Source: Nocardia neocaledoniensis
Lineage (GTDB): Bacteria > Actinomycetota > Actinomycetes > Mycobacteriales > Mycobacteriaceae
DNA length: 38,640 nucleotides
Direction: 5' to 3'
Assembly (NCBI RefSeq): GCF_029868625.1
Contig: NZ_JARWOJ010000361.1
Location: 1-38,640, forward strand
Shown here piece after piece: positions 16,854 through 24,290 of the stretch. Below the pieces are notes generated by a model. That model had not been told where the DNA came from. It saw only the letters and a list, made by a program, of their open reading frames with translations, and ran no database searches. The position numbers and the translations under genes are program-made. Numbering within the stretch: position 1 is the first letter of the stretch; the number at the start of each line of letters is the position of its first letter.

Positions 16854-17615
16854 CTAGTCGCCGAGTTCGGCTAACAGCCTTTTGGCCGCCTCCAGTTCGG
16901 CCTGCAGCTGGGCGACCTTGGCCTGCTGCACGCCACGGGCGGCCTCCAGGATGCCGTCGACGACCTCTTCGACCTCGGGATGCAGGATCTTGGCGGCCTG
17001 CGCGACGGCGCCGCTGCTCACCGCCAGCCCCTTCACACTGCGCTTCTTGCCGTTGACCACGTCGACGGTCCATTCCCCGTCGGCGGTGCCGGTGAGGGTG
17101 ACGGTGACCTCCGGCGCCTTGGGCTTGCGCGCGGCGGTGGTCTTGGCCGGCCGCGGCGCCGCCGGCGTGGGCGCGGCGGGTTCGTCGGGAACGGGCGCGA
17201 GCGACCGAGGCGCCGGCGGCGTCGCGGCCGCGCTCGGCTGGGTCGACGGCTGGGTCACGGTGGTGTCCTTTCGATTGCTCTGCTCGGGGACGCTGTCCGG
17301 GCGGGTTCGCGTGGAGCCGCCCGGCGCTACGGTAGTCGCGCGGGCCGGCTTGGTCAGCGTCACCTCGCTCGGTCCGAACGACAGCACATCTTTGGAACCG
17401 GTGGGCCGTACCTGCAGGAAGTCGCCGTCGGCCGGATCGCCGAGCGCGACGACCTTGCCCGACTTGCCTTCGGCGACACCGACGGCGGCGGCGGTGAACC
17501 ACACCATCGGCGGTTTACCCTCCGCGAGCTCGCCCGCGATGCGCGCGAGCTCGGCCTCGGACAGTACCTGCTGGGCGGATCGGCGGGATGCGGACTTGGT
17601 GCTCGGCGAGGACAT
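16854..17615 (-). CDS. Unknown protein with proline/alanine linker and C-terminal coiled coil
   Basis: A 253-residue, probably cytoplasmic protein. An N-terminal region (about 12-90) has LSEAELARIAGELAEGKPPMVWFTAAAVGVAEG and a small beta-like part (GKVVALGDPADGDFLQVRPTGS). A disordered Pro/Ala/Thr-rich linker follows (about 95-170). Next is a short compact domain (VTVTLTGTADGEWTVDVVNGKKRSVKG), and then a C-terminal leucine-rich coiled coil (QAKVAQLQAELEAAKRLLAEL). I think it may belong to the actinobacterial DUF6319 group, but this is from memory and unverified. The layout suggests a nucleic-acid- or protein-binding role. The ATG at 17615 is chosen because the upstream in-frame extension is low-complexity and lacks an RBS. 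Confidence 0.6.
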   Translation of the reverse strand: MSSPSTKSASRRSAQQVLSEAELARIAGELAEGKPPMVWFTAAAVGVAEGKSGKVVALGDPADGDFLQVRPTGSKDVLSFGPSEVTLTKPARATTVAPGGSTRTRPDSVPEQSNRKDTTVTQPSTQPSAAATPPAPRSLAPVPDEPAAPTPAAPRPAKTTAARKPKAPEVTVTLTGTADGEWTVDVVNGKKRSVKGLAVSSGAVAQAAKILHPEVEEVVDGILEAARGVQQAKVAQLQAELEAAKRLLAELGD

Positions 17616-17700
17616 CGTGGACTCCGGAAGGTTGGTGCGTCTGCTGCGTGTGCCCCGATGATGCCGCACGCCACCGACACGTTCCGGTCGAGCCCACCGT

Positions 17701-17742
17701 CACGGCCCGAAAACCCGTCGGGTAACAGGTATCCGGGCCGTG
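17701..17742 (-). terminator. Hairpin after the lactate monooxygenase gene
   Basis: CACGGCCCG (17701-17709) pairs with CGGGCCGTG (17734-17742), and a nested ACCCG/CGGGT stem lies inside (17713-17723). It starts 7 nt past the stop on this strand. Confidence 0.45.
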
Positions 17743-17748
17743 CGGGAA

Positions 17749-18924
17749 TCAGCCGCGGGAGGCGTGGCCCAGCGTGGTCGGCCGGATGTTGGCGCGCACC
17801 GCGGCGACGTCGGGGTAGCCGTTGACCGCCATCAGCAGATCGGCCTCGGCGGCGTAGCTGCGCAGCAGATGCACCAGGCCGCGCACCCCGCCCAGCGACA
17901 GCCCGTACACATACGGCCTGCCGATCCCGACCATGCTCGCGCCGAGGCCGAGCGCCTTCACCACGTCGGCGCCCGAGCGCACGCCGGAATCGAACAGCAC
18001 CGGCACGCGGTCGTCACACGCGGCGACGACCGCGGGCAGCGTCTCGAGCGCGCTGAGGCCACCGTTGGCCTGTCGCCCACCGTGATTGGAGCAGTAGATG
18101 CCGTCGGCGCCGAAGTCGATGGCCTTGCGCGCGTCCTCGGGGTGGGAGATGCCCTTGAGGATGATCGGCAGGTCGGTGAGCGAGCGCAGCCAGGTCAGGT
18201 CGTCCCAGGTCAGGGAGTGCCCGAAGGTCGAGACCCAGTGCAGCACAATCATCTTCGGGTCGTCGGAACCCACCATCGCCTGGAAGACCGGGTCACTGGT
18301 GTAGTTCTTCAGCACGTGCCCGCGCAGCTGCGGGAAGTTGCCGGAGGCCAGGTCGCGCGGCCGCCAGCCGGGCACCCAGGTGTCGAGGGTGACGGTGATG
18401 CCGGCGTAGCCCGCCGCCTCGGCACGGTGCACCAGGCTCTCGGCCAGCTCCCGGTTCTTCGGCGTGTACAGCTGGAAGAACGCCGGGGTGTCCCCGGCGT
18501 GCGGCCGCACGTCCTCGAGCGGGTCCTCCATCAGTGTCGAGAACATCGCGGGCACACCGGTTTTCGCCGACGCCTTGGCGACCGCGATATCGCCGTGCCC
18601 GTTCTCGCCGACCAGGCCGATCACCCCGACGGGCGCCAGGAACAGCGGGCTGGCGAAGGTGTGCCCGAACGCGGTGACGGAGAGGTCGCGCTCGGTGGCG
18701 CCGACCAGCATCCGCGGCACCAGGCCCCAGTCGCCGAAGGCCTCGGCATTGCGCCGCTGGGTGAGCTCGTCACCGGCGCCACCGGCGATGTAGTTCAGCA
18801 GGGAATCGGGCAGCGCGGCCGTCGCCTTGCGTTCCAGCGTCGCGTAGTCCATGGGGAATTCCGGCTGGATGCCACCCAGCGCGGTCAGGTAGATCTCGTT
18901 CTGATAGTCGGCGAACTGACTCAT
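17749..18924 (-). CDS. L-lactate 2-monooxygenase-like FMN enzyme
   Basis: A 391-residue FMN-dependent alpha-hydroxy-acid oxidase. Key parts are YIAGGAGDE (45-53), LFLAPVGVIGLVGENGHGDIAVA, the FMN-binding LKGISHPEDA (Lys257), and the active-site SNHGGRQANGG with His281 and Arg284. The C-terminal part is FDSGVRSGADVVKALGLGASMVGIGRPYVYG. The length and N-terminal pattern fit mycobacterial lactate 2-monooxygenase, which turns L-lactate and O2 into acetate, CO2 and water. A lactate oxidase or another hydroxy-acid oxidase remains possible. The ATG at 18924 is preferred; the in-frame extension of 49 codons upstream is not protein-like. It is divergent from a small unknown ORF. Confidence 0.85.
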   Translation of the reverse strand: MSQFADYQNEIYLTALGGIQPEFPMDYATLERKATAALPDSLLNYIAGGAGDELTQRRNAEAFGDWGLVPRMLVGATERDLSVTAFGHTFASPLFLAPVGVIGLVGENGHGDIAVAKASAKTGVPAMFSTLMEDPLEDVRPHAGDTPAFFQLYTPKNRELAESLVHRAEAAGYAGITVTLDTWVPGWRPRDLASGNFPQLRGHVLKNYTSDPVFQAMVGSDDPKMIVLHWVSTFGHSLTWDDLTWLRSLTDLPIILKGISHPEDARKAIDFGADGIYCSNHGGRQANGGLSALETLPAVVAACDDRVPVLFDSGVRSGADVVKALGLGASMVGIGRPYVYGLSLGGVRGLVHLLRSYAAEADLLMAVNGYPDVAAVRANIRPTTLGHASRG

Positions 18925-18985
18925 TGCTGAACTCTCGCACGCGAGCTTGGGTTCACGGACCGCAGGGGCGATGTAAGGTGCGTCA

Positions 18986-18997
18986 TACTCGTAAGTA
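18986..18997. promoter_or_regulatory. Short inverted repeat between divergent genes
   Basis: TACT (18986-18989) and AGTA (18994-18997) flank CGTA in an AT-richer patch 62 nt before the lactate monooxygenase start. It is a possible regulator site, weak on its own. Confidence 0.25.
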
Positions 18998-19028
18998 GAC
19001 AGCGTTCCCAGCAGCACGTTCCGAGATT

Positions 19029-19253
19029 GTGAGTGCCCCTGTCGTGACCCTCGTCGAACACTCGGCCGCACCCGCCGACCCGGACGTGCTACTCGCGCAG
19101 CGCATCACCTGCGGCGCCGTCCGTTATCTCACCCTGCTCGCCTGCGGTCTGTCGGAAGACTCGATGGATCTGCTCACCTCGGTCACCGACCGACTACGTG
19201 CCGCCGAGGGCGCGCTACGCGACCCGCTCACCGCCGATCTCGGCGTCGGCTGA
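19029..19253 (+). CDS. Small hypothetical protein, 74 aa
   Basis: A GTG-started frame with normal G/C third-position bias and a protein-like sequence: a helix (DPDVLLAQRITCGAVRYLTLLACGLSEDSMDLLTSVTDRLRAAEGAL) followed by a short tail. There is no signal peptide; a mild hydrophobic patch at about 30-42 is too short to be a sure membrane helix. No good RBS or -10 box is seen, and an internal GTG (19044) could be the true start. The function is unknown. It is transcribed away from the lactate monooxygenase gene. Confidence 0.45.
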   Translation: MSAPVVTLVEHSAAPADPDVLLAQRITCGAVRYLTLLACGLSEDSMDLLTSVTDRLRAAEGALRDPLTADLGVG

Positions 19254-19444
19254 GGGCGGTTCCGCCCGGCGAAGGCGCAACCGCGCAATTTGGTTTCCCA
19301 CACGGTGCCGTCGGCCGACAGTGCCGCTGTCGCCTTGGCCTGATCAGCCTCTGACCTGGGTGCATATCGCGTCACAGGGCTTCATCGGCATGACCTCGAC
19401 CACGTCCTACCGGCAACGATTGTGACTCGGCTCACCAAAAACCG

Positions 19445-19473
19445 TTGACAAAGCCACACAAGCGGGCATAAAA
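19445..19473 (+). promoter_or_regulatory. Promoter of the fructose PTS operon
   Basis: TTGACA (19445-19450, a perfect -35) is separated by 17 nt from CATAAA (19468-19473). Transcription would begin near 19480, giving a leader of about 30 nt that includes the GGAGG before the regulator ATG. Confidence 0.65.
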
Positions 19474-19476
19474 CAA

Positions 19477-19496
19477 CATGAGTAAACATTCTCATG
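19477..19496 (+). promoter_or_regulatory. Inverted-repeat operator at the fru operon start
   Basis: CATGAG (19477-19482) and CTCATG (19491-19496) are inverted copies around an AT-rich 8-nt spacer and cover the predicted transcription start. Its place fits a repressor site, most simply for the DeoR-type regulator encoded next. Confidence 0.55.
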
Positions 19497-19510
19497 AGCC
19501 CGGAGGACCG

Positions 19511-20278
19511 ATGTACGCCGAGGAACGTCAGCAGGCGATCGCCACCCTGGTTGGCCATCGCGGCCGCGTCTCCGTCGCCGAGCTGGCCGACCAGTACGGC
19601 GTCACCACCGAGACCGTGCGCCGCGACCTCGCCGTGCTCGACCGCCTCGGCCTGATCCGGCGCGTCCACGGCGGCGCCGTCGGCGCGGGCGCGCTCACCA
19701 CGATCGAGCTCGGCACCGCCGAACGCGACACCACCCGCGCCGAGGAGAAGGACCGCATCGCCGACGCGGCCCTGCGGTTCCTGCCGCGCGCCGGTGGCAG
19801 CGTGGTGTTCGACGCGGGCACCACCACCGCCAGGATGGTCGCGGCGCTGCCGAGCGATCTCGAGCTCGTCGCCGTCACCAATTCCCTGCCCGTCGCCACC
19901 CGGCTCACCGGCTTCCCGGGGGTGCGGGTGCAGCTGCTCGGCGGGCGGGTGCGCGGGGTCACCCAGGCGGCCGTCGGCGCCGAGACGCTGCGGCTGCTCG
20001 GCGAATTGCGCGTCGACGTCGCGTTCATCGGCACCAACGCGCTGACCGTCCGGCACGGCCTGTCCACTCCCGATCCCGAGGAGGCGGCCGTCAAGCGGGC
20101 GATGATCGCCGCCGCCGACCAGGTGGTCGTGGTGGCCGACGCGGGCAAGATCGGCCGCGAGGACTTCGTCAGCTTCGGCGGCACCGGCGACATCGACGTC
20201 CTGGTCACCGATACCGATATCCCGGCCACCGCGCACGCGGAGCTGGCCGCCGCGGGAATCGAGGTGGTGCTCGCATGA
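19511..20278 (+). CDS. fruR: DeoR-family regulator of fructose utilisation
   Basis: A 255-residue repressor. The N-terminal DeoR helix-turn-helix (about 1-55) reads YAEERQQAIATLVGHRGRVSVAELADQYGVTTETVRRDLAVLDRLGLIRRVHGGA. The C-terminal DeoRC sensor, related to sugar isomerases, has VFDAGTTTARM and the late FVSFGGTGDIDVLVTD part. Such proteins sense phosphosugars, here plausibly fructose 1-phosphate. The ATG at 19511 has GGAGG 4-5 nt upstream; an in-frame ATG at 19478 lies inside the operator and lacks an RBS. The last codons overlap the 1-phosphofructokinase start (ATGA), so the operon likely encodes its own repressor. Confidence 0.88.
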   Translation: MYAEERQQAIATLVGHRGRVSVAELADQYGVTTETVRRDLAVLDRLGLIRRVHGGAVGAGALTTIELGTAERDTTRAEEKDRIADAALRFLPRAGGSVVFDAGTTTARMVAALPSDLELVAVTNSLPVATRLTGFPGVRVQLLGGRVRGVTQAAVGAETLRLLGELRVDVAFIGTNALTVRHGLSTPDPEEAAVKRAMIAAADQVVVVADAGKIGREDFVSFGGTGDIDVLVTDTDIPATAHAELAAAGIEVVLA

Positions 20279-21261
20279 TCGTCACACTGACCGCGAACCC
20301 GAGTGTCGACCGCACGGTCACGCTCACCGAACCGCTGCGCCGCGGGCAGGTGCATCGCGCGGCGGGAGTCACCTCCCATCCGGGCGGCAAGGGCGTCAAT
20401 GTCGCCAGGGTCGTCGCGGCGGGGGGCGCGCGGACCCTGGCCGTCCTGCCCGGCACCGACGACGATCCCGTGGTGAGCGGGCTGCGCGCCACCGGGATCG
20501 CCTTCCGCGCGGTCCCGGTGCCCGGCGCGCCACGCACCAATCTGACCATCGCCGAAACCGACGGCACGACAACGAAGATCAACGAACCGGGGCGACCGCT
20601 GACCGCGCGCGACCTGGGCGAGCTGACGGCGCTGCTCGTCGAGCTGGCGGCCGGGGCCTCCTGGATCGTGCTGTCCGGCTCGCTGCCGCCGGGGGCGCCC
20701 GTCGACTGGTACGGGCAGCTCGTCACCACCCTGTCCCCTCTCGGCGCGGCGTCGAACGGCGCCGGGCGCACGCGGATCGCGGTCGACACCTCCGACGCCC
20801 CGCTCCTCGCCTTGTTCGGCGAGAACACCGGTACCGCACCCGATCTCCTCAAACCGAATTCCGACGAACTGGCCCAGCTGACCGGGCTCGATCCGGTCGC
20901 GCTGGAGGAGCCGAGCGCCGCCGCGGCGGCGGCTACGGTGCTGCTCGAGCGCGGGGTCGGCGCGGTACTGGCCACGCTCGGTGCGGCCGGGGCAGTGCTG
21001 GTCACCGGCGAGGGCGCCTGGTTCGCCGCCGCACCGCCGATCGTGCCGCGCAGCACTGTCGGCGCCGGTGATTCCGCGCTGGCCGGTTACCTACTCGCCG
21101 AGCAGGCCGGCGCCGCGCCTGCCGACCGGCTCCGCTCCGCCGTCGCCTACGGCAGCGCCGCGACCGCCCTCCCCGGCACCGGCCTCCCGGGCCCAGCGGA
21201 CATCGCCATCGACGCCGTCAGCGCCAGACCGCTGTACCTCTCCGATCGGCCGTCGGTATGA
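20275..21261 (+). CDS. fruK: 1-phosphofructokinase
   Basis: A 328-residue PfkB-family kinase that phosphorylates fructose 1-phosphate, the product of the fructose PTS, to fructose 1,6-bisphosphate. It begins MIVTLTANPSVDRTVTL, the usual FruK start, followed by the substrate motif HPGGKGVNVARVVAA. Near the C-terminus is TVGAGDSALAGYL, whose Asp266 is the catalytic base. A slightly longer loop (LGAASNGAGR) precedes the AVDTSDAPL strand. The ATG overlaps the regulator stop by 4 nt, which shows translational coupling. It sits between the regulator and the fructose transporter gene, as in other actinobacterial fru operons. Confidence 0.92.
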   Translation: MIVTLTANPSVDRTVTLTEPLRRGQVHRAAGVTSHPGGKGVNVARVVAAGGARTLAVLPGTDDDPVVSGLRATGIAFRAVPVPGAPRTNLTIAETDGTTTKINEPGRPLTARDLGELTALLVELAAGASWIVLSGSLPPGAPVDWYGQLVTTLSPLGAASNGAGRTRIAVDTSDAPLLALFGENTGTAPDLLKPNSDELAQLTGLDPVALEEPSAAAAAATVLLERGVGAVLATLGAAGAVLVTGEGAWFAAAPPIVPRSTVGAGDSALAGYLLAEQAGAAPADRLRSAVAYGSAATALPGTGLPGPADIAIDAVSARPLYLSDRPSV

Positions 21262-21435
21262 ACTCCCCGCAGCGCCGCGCGACCGCTCGGTCCCGGATCT
21301 CCTTCTCGCGTCAGCGCCGCAGAGCGCGGGCGATACGGGAGTCCGCCGGGATTCGCCGAGCAGTTCCGCGGGCCGGTTGAGCATCCGCCGAAACATCTTC
21401 CACCGCTTCACCTCCCACTCCCGAAAGACACCACG

Positions 21436-23871
21436 ATGGCCGATTCGATCATCACCACCGACCTGATCACCCTCGACGCCGACCTCGGCTCCGACAAGGA
21501 TGCCGTGATCACCGCGCTCGCGGCTTCCCTCGCCGCCGCCGGTCGCGCGTCCGACGCCAACGGTGTGACCAGGGCCGCGCTGGACCGCGAAGCCCAGTCG
21601 GCCACTGGACTTCCCGGCGGCATCGCCATCCCGCACTGCCGGTCGGCGGCGGTCACGAGCGCGTCCCTGGCCTTCGCGAGGCTCTCGCCCAAGGTCGACT
21701 TCGGCGCGCCGGACGGGCCCGCCGATCTGGTGTTCCTCATCGCCGCACCCGAGGGCGCCGGGGCGGAGCACATGAAGTTGCTGTCCGCGCTGGCCCGCGC
21801 CCTCGTCCGCCCGGCCTTCGTCGCCGACCTGCGCGCGGCGTCGACTCCGGCGGACGTGGTCGCCCTGGTCGACGGCGTCATCAACCCGCCTGCCGCGGCA
21901 ACGGGTTCGTCCGGTGCGGCGGCCAGCTCACCCAACGCGGCGACCAGCTCGACAAGCACGGCAACCAGCGCGCCCAACGCGGCAGCCAGCGCGCCCAGCA
22001 CGGCGGCCGGATCACCCGGCGCGGCGGCCAGCTCGCCCAGCACGGCGGCCGGATCACCCGGCGCGGCGGCCAGTTCACCCAGAACGGCGGCGGGATCAGC
22101 CGGCGCGGCGGCCAGTTCACCCACGGAGGCCGGTGCGCCCGACGCCGCGAGCGGATCGCCTGTGTCGGCTGCGGCGGGTTCGGCTGCGGCGGGTTCGGCT
22201 GCGGGGGGCGAAGCTGCTTTGGAACGCGGCGGCGCGGGCACAGACACCACTGATGCCGTTGCCGGCGTGTCGACCGGGGACGCGGCTACCGGCGGCGCTG
22301 TCGCCGCTGCGGGGAGTTCGGCGGCGGTCGGAGGTGGCACAACGCCCGCAGCCGGAATCCAGCAGGAGGGCGAGGGAACCACCCCCGACACCGCCTCCGG
22401 GGCCCGCCGGAGGATCGTCGCCGTCACCGCCTGCCCCACCGGCATCGCGCACACCTACATGGCCGCCGACTCGCTCGTCGCGGCCGGTGAACGCGCCGGC
22501 GTGGACGTCGAGGTGGAGACCCAGGGCTCGAGCGGCGGCGACAAACTCGATCCGGCCACCATCGCCGCCGCCGACGCGGTCATCTTCGCCACCGATGTCG
22601 GGGTGAAGGACCGGGGCAGGTTCGCGGGCAAGCCGGTCGTCGAGTCCGGGGTGAAGCGGGCAATCAACGAGCCGGACAAGATGATCGAGGAGGCGGTCGA
22701 GGCGAGCACCACGGCCGGTGCCGCGACCGTCGGCGGTTCCGCGCCCGCCCCGGCACAGGCTGCGGCCAAGGGCCTGGGCTGGGGGTCACGGCTGCGGCAG
22801 ATCCTGCTCACCGGCGTCAGCTACATGATCCCGTTCGTCGCCGCGGGCGGTCTGCTGATCGCGCTGAGCTTCCTGCTCGGCGGTTACGAGATCTCCGACA
22901 GCGCGAAAGACATCGTGCTGAACAACTCGATCACCGACCTCCCGGACGGCGGCCTCGCCACCTATGTCGGTGCGGTGCTGTTCCAGATCGGCTCGCTGGC
23001 GTTCGGCTTCCTGGTCCCGGCTCTCGCCGGCTACATCGCCTTCGCGATCGCCGACAGACCGGGTCTGGCCCCGGGCTTCACCGCGGGCGCGATCGCGGTG
23101 TTCGTCGGTGCCGGCTTCCTCGGCGGTCTGGTCGGCGGACTCGTCGCCGGATTCGCGGCCCTGTGGGTCGGCAAGCTGCCGGTACCCACCTGGGCGCGCG
23201 GCCTGATGCCGGTTGTCGTCATTCCGCTGCTGGCCTCGCTGATCGTCGGTGTGGCGATGTTCGTGCTGCTCGGCAAGCCGCTCGCCGCCGTCACCAACGG
23301 GCTCACCGACTGGCTCAACGGCCTGTCCGGCACCTCCGCGATCGCGCTCGGTGTCATCCTTGGCGTGATGATGTGCTTCGACCTCGGTGGCCCGGTCAAC
23401 AAGGCCGCCTACGCCTTCGCCGTCGCCGGGCTGTCGGTGACCGATAACGCCTCGCTGCGGATCATGGCCGCGGTGATGGCCGCGGGCATGGTGCCGCCGC
23501 TGGCGATGGCGCTGTCGACCACCCTGCGCCCGCGCCTCTACACCGAGGCCGAACGCGAGAACGGCAAGGCCGCGTGGCTGCTGGGCGCCTCGTTCATCTC
23601 CGAGGGCGCGATCCCGTTCGCCGCCGCCGACCCGCTGCGGGTGCTCCCGTCGATGATGATCGGCGGCGCGGTCACCGGCGGCCTGGTGATGGCGACCGAC
23701 GTGACCTTGAGCGCGCCGCACGGCGGCATCTTCGTATTCTTCGCGATCGGCCACCTGGCCTGGTTCGTGCTGGCACTGTTGGTCGGCACCGTGGTCGCCG
23801 CGGTGTGCGTCACCCTCGCCAAGGAGTTCACCCGCAAGCAGTCCGCGTCCCCCGTTCTCACCACCGCGTAG
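21436..23871 (+). CDS. fruA: Fructose PTS permease, fused EIIA-EIIB-EIIC
   Basis: An 811-residue permease that imports fructose and phosphorylates it at C1. The EIIA domain (about 1-150) has GIAIPHCRS with the phospho-accepting His67. EIIB (about 326-430) has VTACPTGIAHTYMAA with phospho-Cys333. EIIC (about 450-800) has about eight to ten membrane helices, beginning ILLTGVSYMIPFVAAGGLLIALSF, and includes the GGPVNKAAYAF and SEGAIPFAAADP motifs. Between EIIA and EIIB lies an unusually long Ala/Ser/Pro/Gly linker (about 150-325) built partly of 7-residue repeats. The ATG at 21436 has only a weak GAAAG upstream. A 174-nt spacer separates it from fruK, and HPr follows after 26 nt. EI is not in the window. 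Confidence 0.93.
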   Translation: MADSIITTDLITLDADLGSDKDAVITALAASLAAAGRASDANGVTRAALDREAQSATGLPGGIAIPHCRSAAVTSASLAFARLSPKVDFGAPDGPADLVFLIAAPEGAGAEHMKLLSALARALVRPAFVADLRAASTPADVVALVDGVINPPAAATGSSGAAASSPNAATSSTSTATSAPNAAASAPSTAAGSPGAAASSPSTAAGSPGAAASSPRTAAGSAGAAASSPTEAGAPDAASGSPVSAAAGSAAAGSAAGGEAALERGGAGTDTTDAVAGVSTGDAATGGAVAAAGSSAAVGGGTTPAAGIQQEGEGTTPDTASGARRRIVAVTACPTGIAHTYMAADSLVAAGERAGVDVEVETQGSSGGDKLDPATIAAADAVIFATDVGVKDRGRFAGKPVVESGVKRAINEPDKMIEEAVEASTTAGAATVGGSAPAPAQAAAKGLGWGSRLRQILLTGVSYMIPFVAAGGLLIALSFLLGGYEISDSAKDIVLNNSITDLPDGGLATYVGAVLFQIGSLAFGFLVPALAGYIAFAIADRPGLAPGFTAGAIAVFVGAGFLGGLVGGLVAGFAALWVGKLPVPTWARGLMPVVVIPLLASLIVGVAMFVLLGKPLAAVTNGLTDWLNGLSGTSAIALGVILGVMMCFDLGGPVNKAAYAFAVAGLSVTDNASLRIMAAVMAAGMVPPLAMALSTTLRPRLYTEAERENGKAAWLLGASFISEGAIPFAAADPLRVLPSMMIGGAVTGGLVMATDVTLSAPHGGIFVFFAIGHLAWFVLALLVGTVVAAVCVTLAKEFTRKQSASPVLTTA
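21907..22137 (+). repeat. 21-bp coding repeats (heptads) in the EIIA-EIIB linker
   Basis: Eleven consecutive 7-residue units of the form (S/A)-P-x-(T/A)-A-A-(S/G) are encoded. A higher-order 42-bp unit alternates SPGAAAS-like and SPSTAAG-like heptads. The copies at 21997-22038, 22039-22080 and 22081-22122 are nearly identical in DNA; 21955-21996 is a more diverged copy. The frame is kept throughout, so copy-number change would lengthen or shorten the linker without breaking the protein. Confidence 0.9.
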
Positions 23872-23897
23872 TCCATCCGCACAACAAGGAGATACCC

Positions 23898-24155
23898 ATG
23901 CCAAGCACCACCGTCACCGTCGGCTCCTCGGTCGGCCTGCACGCCCGTCCCGCCGCCTTGATCGCCGAAGCGGTCGGCGCGGCAGGGGTCCCCGTCACCA
24001 TCGCCCTGGCCGGTGCCGACCCGGTAGACGCCGGCTCGGCGCTGATGATCATGACCCTCGGTGCGGGCCAGGGGGCCGAGGTGGTGATCTCCAGCGAGGA
24101 CCAGCCGACTCTGGACAAGATCGCCGAAATGGTCGCCAGCGACCTGGACGCCTGA
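23898..24155 (+). CDS. ptsH: Phosphocarrier protein HPr
   Basis: An 85-residue protein with the HPr signature SVGLHARPAA, His15 being phosphorylated by EI and passing phosphate to EIIA. A serine at 47 (DAGSALMIMTLGAG) matches the regulatory Ser region. The ATG follows an AAGGAGAT ribosome binding site. It is the last gene of the fructose operon, and a long hairpin follows. Placing HPr in the fru operon is common in actinobacteria, where it may serve several sugars. Confidence 0.93.
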   Translation: MPSTTVTVGSSVGLHARPAALIAEAVGAAGVPVTIALAGADPVDAGSALMIMTLGAGQGAEVVISSEDQPTLDKIAEMVASDLDA

Positions 24156-24162
24156 CTTGGAA

Positions 24163-24204
24163 ACAAGAAGGGCCCGGAACCTGGTATTTCCGGGCCTTTC
24201 TTGT
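24163..24204. terminator. Long hairpin after ptsH and the tRNA remnant
   Basis: ACAAGAAGGGCCCGGAA (24163-24179) pairs with TTCCGGGCCTTTCTTGT (24188-24204), 17 bp with one mismatch and an 8-nt loop. On the + strand it ends the fru operon. On the - strand it sits just past a tRNA-like 3' half. Its sequence resembles the hairpin after the intact tRNA-fMet (31129-31167). Confidence 0.8.
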
Positions 24205-24206
24205 AC

Positions 24207-24250
24207 AGCGGAGACAGGACTCGAACCTGCGACCTCTTCATTTGTGAGCC
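24207..24250 (-). pseudogene. 3'-half tRNA remnant related to tRNA-fMet
   Basis: On the minus strand this reads as an anticodon-loop-like stretch (GGCTCACAA), the variable region GAGGTCGC, a T-arm (GCAGGTTCGAGTCCTGT) and an acceptor 3' strand. The first 31 positions (24207-24237) match the initiator tRNA at 31172-31245 with three differences, in the same orientation, and similarity continues into the downstream hairpin. No matching D-arm or 5' acceptor strand follows, so it is not a complete tRNA. It is best read as the displaced 3' end of a tRNA left by an integration. Confidence 0.65.
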
Positions 24251-24258
24251 AACAGGAC

Positions 24259-24280
24259 GCCAGGGAACCGCGGGCCTGGC
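24259..24280 (-). terminator. Hairpin after the secreted glycine-zipper gene
   Basis: GCCAGG (24259-24264) and CCTGGC (24275-24280) form a 6-bp stem with an extra CCGCGG palindrome in the loop, 10 nt past the stop on this strand. Confidence 0.35.
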
Positions 24281-24290
24281 AAAGAACGGT

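Noticed and set aside
21907..22137. CRISPR-like regular repeats
   Set aside because: The repeats are in frame, have no unique spacers and encode a low-complexity protein linker.
24207..24250. A complete second tRNA gene
   Set aside because: Only the anticodon-loop-like part, T-arm and 3' acceptor strand are recognisable. No D-arm or pairing 5' acceptor strand follows.
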